64,000 nt of DNA from Diadema setosum (taxonomy: Eukaryota > Echinodermata > Echinoidea > Diadematoida > Diadematidae): assembly GCF_964275005.1 (NCBI RefSeq), contig NC_092700.1, positions 20,937,050-21,001,049 on the forward strand. Reading direction: 5' to 3'. This document shows, piece after piece, positions 60,257 through 64,000 of this stretch. A model generated the notes under the pieces. The model did not search any database and had not been told where the DNA came from. It saw nothing but the letters and a program-made list of their open reading frames with translations. The position numbers were made by a program, and so were the translations under genes. Position 1 is the first letter of the stretch. Every line of letters begins with the position of its first letter.

Positions 60257-62992
60257 CTGCGTTCATACAGAATGATTATTTATGACACTACATCTACAAA
60301 CAATTTCTTAATGCTGAATCGTTTGTGATTGTAGTTTTCCGGTGACAAAATTCTTAATAAACCTTATATATCAATGTTGAATAGATAGATGAAAACACCC
60401 ATAAATTGTGGAAGTTATGTATACTTTCATTCATATTATTTACTTTTAGATAGTAAGAATGATATGCCTTATCATACACTTATTTATATACTTATTTGAA
60501 CTGAATGATCATTTCTCAAAAGAGAAAAAACAACAAAATTTACAACACTGTCGGGATATGGATGCAGGACGGGCATCATTTTTGGCCTATCTACGGGCAA
60601 GAGGAGGTGAGAGTCTGAACAAGAGAACTGCTAGACGCCGATTTTGATTCAAAGTGAAATCACTTAACCCTTTTTTTTTAAAATAAAGCTATCGTTATCC
60701 TCGATCCAAACGGAGACAAGTTTTGTCGAATAATTCAATTTCTTTCTGAAACTGTTTCTCTTTAAAGAATTATAATGATAACGAGATGGAATGAACCATT
60801 AATCGACCTTGAAATTCGATACATTTCCTACCTTTGAAATGTTCGGGATATAGAATTGTTCCTAGTGTCTTAGTACGCAGTTAAAATCTAAGTAGTCTTC
60901 AATAAGATATTCTGTCCGAAAACTACATTCATTGTGTTAAATCAATGCAAAACTCAACGAAATTTGTTATTTACATGTACGGGATACAATTGGGGTGGCT
61001 CGACAAAACACATATTCATGAATTGGTATTGTATAACTATACATGACTGGAATGGCAATTTCGCAGTTCATTTTACTTTTTGTTGTTTACCTATCACAGT
61101 GTTATGTCAGTGATAAGTTCATTAATCATTGCATAGGTTTTAAGTGGATTTTCATTCACCTATACGGAAGTGAGATTACTATCCAATAAAAAGACATCAC
61201 ATAAAACCATAAAAAGCAGACACATGACAAACATTAGTGTAGAGATATTCAACTCTGTAGTTTAGATGGTGTTATAAGTGTCCGGAGGCAAGATATTAAC
61301 ATACACAGTAAATCATTCCCTAACAAAAAAGCGGACGTGCATATTACAGACAAAAGTCTTCGTATTTCTGACAGGAGGTATCTAATGCTCTCCAACTTTT
61401 ACAAGTAATTATTTTTTTTTTCTTTTCAACCAAGTCATCTTATTTTCCTTTGTCAGGGTACTACAGTAACATGACAAATATGAATATGTAACCCATCCCC
61501 CTTTTTACGACATACTATGTTTGAATTTACTAGTATTTATATCATCATTATTGTTTTCTTTTGTTGCCCTCTTTTAAATTTGGTTGCCCGAAAAAAAGTT
61601 TCATCGTTCAACAAAATACCAAAATATCAAAATAATTCATCATAATCATAAAATCATATAAATTAGCAGGTTTGATAATGTGTTCATATTACCACAGACT
61701 ATGACTATTAAAAGAAATAAGAAAGAAGAACATTGATAAATGCAAGAATTGAATAAAACGTTGAGTTTATAGTTACAAACCACTGTTACTATGGTAGGTG
61801 CAGGTATAATCAGGGGCTTTAAATGCCACATACTGTGATTGAGTTCACTTTATTGAATTGAAGAATAGGCTTTACTTTTCGTGATACCACATAATCTTTC
61901 ATGAATCTAATTTATTTAACATAGGGGTAGACCTAATTCTATCATTGAATAGATAGAGTTTTGCCTTAGAATTTGGTCACTAAGAAACAGTTTGGATGAA
62001 TTTCACTGGAAAACAAGACTGGGTTGGACGATGAAGACTGACGGTGGCCTGGCAACCCTGGACGGTCGGCAGACACCTGGATTTTTTTTTCCATCCTTGA
62101 GCCTTTAATCATTCTCACTACTCTGGATGAGCAAACACATAAAGGCTCGATTTGACTTGATTTGAGTTGATTTGGTTTGATTTATTGATTCCTGTATTAT
62201 CATTATACATTGAAGTTAATTTCGTTCATTCATTTATTTCTATTTCGAAACATATTAATACAATAAAATAAAACCTTCATTAAAATCATTCCTTATAAAT
62301 AATTATTATATTTTAACTGAGCACTTATCAGACAAAGTGAAATGATAAAAAAAGGTAAAGGCTAAAAAGAAGAAAAAAGACAGAGGCAGAAACAATGTAA
62401 ACTTATACGGATAGTTTCTGGTACATTTCACCAAAAAGATATTTTTTTAACGAGCAATCTAAATTGACGTAAAGTCTTACTTCCCTTGATTGATGGAAGA
62501 AGGGTATTCCAAAGACTTGGGCCATTGTAATGTATGAAAGATTGAGTCGTTGGAATCTAGTTTTATGGTGTATGAGTATTCTAAGCATTCCTAATGTTGT
62601 AATTATGGATAGACCGACTCAGAGTGCATTAAGTCTGAAATTCTTTAGGAAGAATAATGTTACAAACTTTAAACGTAAAAAATCACACTTTCAAGACAAA
62701 TAAATTCTTAAACACCTAAAATTGTCATCTTGCGCAATAATGGCTTACCCGAAGCTACTGTAAATATAAATGAAAATTTAATAATTATAGTAATCTCCTT
62801 ACATCAAATTGAAATTACGATGATTCCAGTTCGCGTTCAAAATAATGTATGAAGTCTTATGAACATTCAAAATCAATTTATTTACTGACTTCCAAATACT
62901 TATACAACCAAGTTGAATATTCATATCATAAAACAATGTCTTAGGATCTGTGCCTTTGCACTTTTGTCATCTGCAACAATCCGCCATCATAT
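60257..62992. other. Upstream region of gene B, no recognised exon
   Basis: Searched on the minus strand for CUB or SRCR modules; none was seen. It contains AT-rich repeats, including a TTGAGTTGATTTGGTTTGA tract (62150-62190) like those at 22940 and 38170. Confidence 0.45.
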
Positions 62993-63238
62993 GAAGGGTT
63001 TGTTTGCAAAAACCGATAAGTCCATTTTTCAAGATTTTGAAGTATGATCTCTGTCATAAAGTACAAAATAATACCTTTTAAATGATATATTGGTCACTAC
63101 ATAAAAAGGTATATATTTTAAGTTATGGTCAAAAGAAGCAAAAATTTTCTTATTATTCTCTTGATTTTTCTTGACCTTTAATCGCAAATATCTCCATTTG
63201 GCAAATATGGACTTATCGGTTTTTGCAAACAAACTCTA
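62993..63238. mobile_element. 246-bp MITE, copy 3
   Basis: GAAGGGTTTGTTTGCAAAAA at the left and the inverted TTTTTGCAAACAAACTCT at the right. The interior matches 43161-43407. Confidence 0.88.
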
Positions 63239-64000
63239 TATATGTTGAATACGGCAAGGAGAGGCCCAAGGATAGACCCTTGTAGTACTCCACATTATTT
63301 TTATTTCTTTAAGTTTAGATTGGACACCATTAACACATGCTAATTGTTTATGATGTGAGAAATAAAAAAAAGTGTTATTATTTGGCAGTTTCAAATAACA
63401 GATTTAATCTCATCTACATCATTAGCAAAGTCTTGCAGTTTAGTACCAATATTAACAAAGCAATCATTAAATTCATCTATAATATATTGATTTGTGGCTG
63501 TTTTTTTTTATTTCTAAAATGAAACGATTCAATAATAGCATTTTAATTACTTTTATACAAAATATTATTGTTCATTTCGAAATACTTTTCAAAATACCTT
63601 TAGCTTCATCAAACATCCTACTGAAATAATCCTTTTTAGCTTGTAGTATAGTAACGGCTACATAATTCCGACATTCTCTATACAATTGATTTCGATACAA
63701 AATAGGATTCAAAAGACATATTTCATACAATTGTGGGGGGGCGGTAACAGAAATTTATCAAATCCATTGTTAACCACGCTTTTTCATTTCTATACTCAGG
63801 TCAAAATGATTTCTTTGGAAAACATTCTTCATAATTTTCTAAAATAATCGCAAAGAAAAAAAAAATCATAATTACCATTTACATCACGCATAACGAAAAC
63901 ATTCTCCTACTGTACGTTAATCATTCATTTTCATCAAAAGACCGTAAATCAAATTCGTTAATCATTGTCTCTGATCTTTATATGACTTTGAATTGTGGAT
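63239..64000. other. AT-rich end of the window
   Basis: No gene or structured element was recognised. Confidence 0.45.

Overview
The window is animal (metazoan) nuclear DNA. It is AT-rich and intron-rich, crowded with fold-back and inverted-repeat transposons, and has no operons or long continuous reading frames. CUB, SRCR, WSC and CCP modules in one receptor, together with this repeat style, suggest a marine invertebrate deuterostome, most likely an echinoderm. The phylum is an inference and was not tested.

Two paralogous genes lie head-to-tail on the minus strand. Gene A runs from at least 26071 down to 8671. Its exons encode, in order, a CUB-like domain, an SRCR domain (two exons), a WSC-like domain, a CCP/sushi domain, a short stalk, a transmembrane segment and a long tyrosine-rich cytoplasmic tail. 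All internal extracellular exon boundaries are phase 1. Gene B runs from beyond 60256 down to 44873, with WSC, CCP, transmembrane and tail exons visible and its N-terminal exons presumably outside the window. In gene B the main tail exon is duplicated in frame, and the last exon stops early next to decayed copies of itself. I read both as single-pass receptors whose tails could recruit SH2-domain proteins.

The most striking object is at 50912-57856, in the large CCP-to-transmembrane intron of gene B. It is a 6.9 kb array of 24 virtually identical 269-bp direct units followed by about 1.5 inverted units. Every full unit carries a 72-nt tRNA-like sequence with intact Pol III A and B boxes and a T-run terminator. 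The array is flanked by a 16-bp direct duplication of host sequence (GAACACTTAGATATTG), so it appears to have been inserted as one body. Its outer junctions and its internal inversion junction show 3-4 bp microhomology.

Layout: 1-8670 repeats (two copies of a 0.6 kb repeat, a diverged tandem block with tRNA-like pieces, three palindromic hairpins); 8671-26071 gene A, with introns full of MITE-like elements and a 3.6 kb inverted-repeat element; 26072-44300 intergenic DNA with a 6.3 kb inverted-repeat element containing recurrent paired 13-mers, a LINE fragment and a CpG-rich inverted-repeat element; 44301-60256 gene B with the tRNA-like array; 60257-64000 AT-rich repeats with no recognised gene.

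No rRNA, CRISPR array or clearly functional canonical tRNA was found. Exon calls rest on reading frame, splice consensus, phase continuity and comparison between the two paralogues. No database search was possible.
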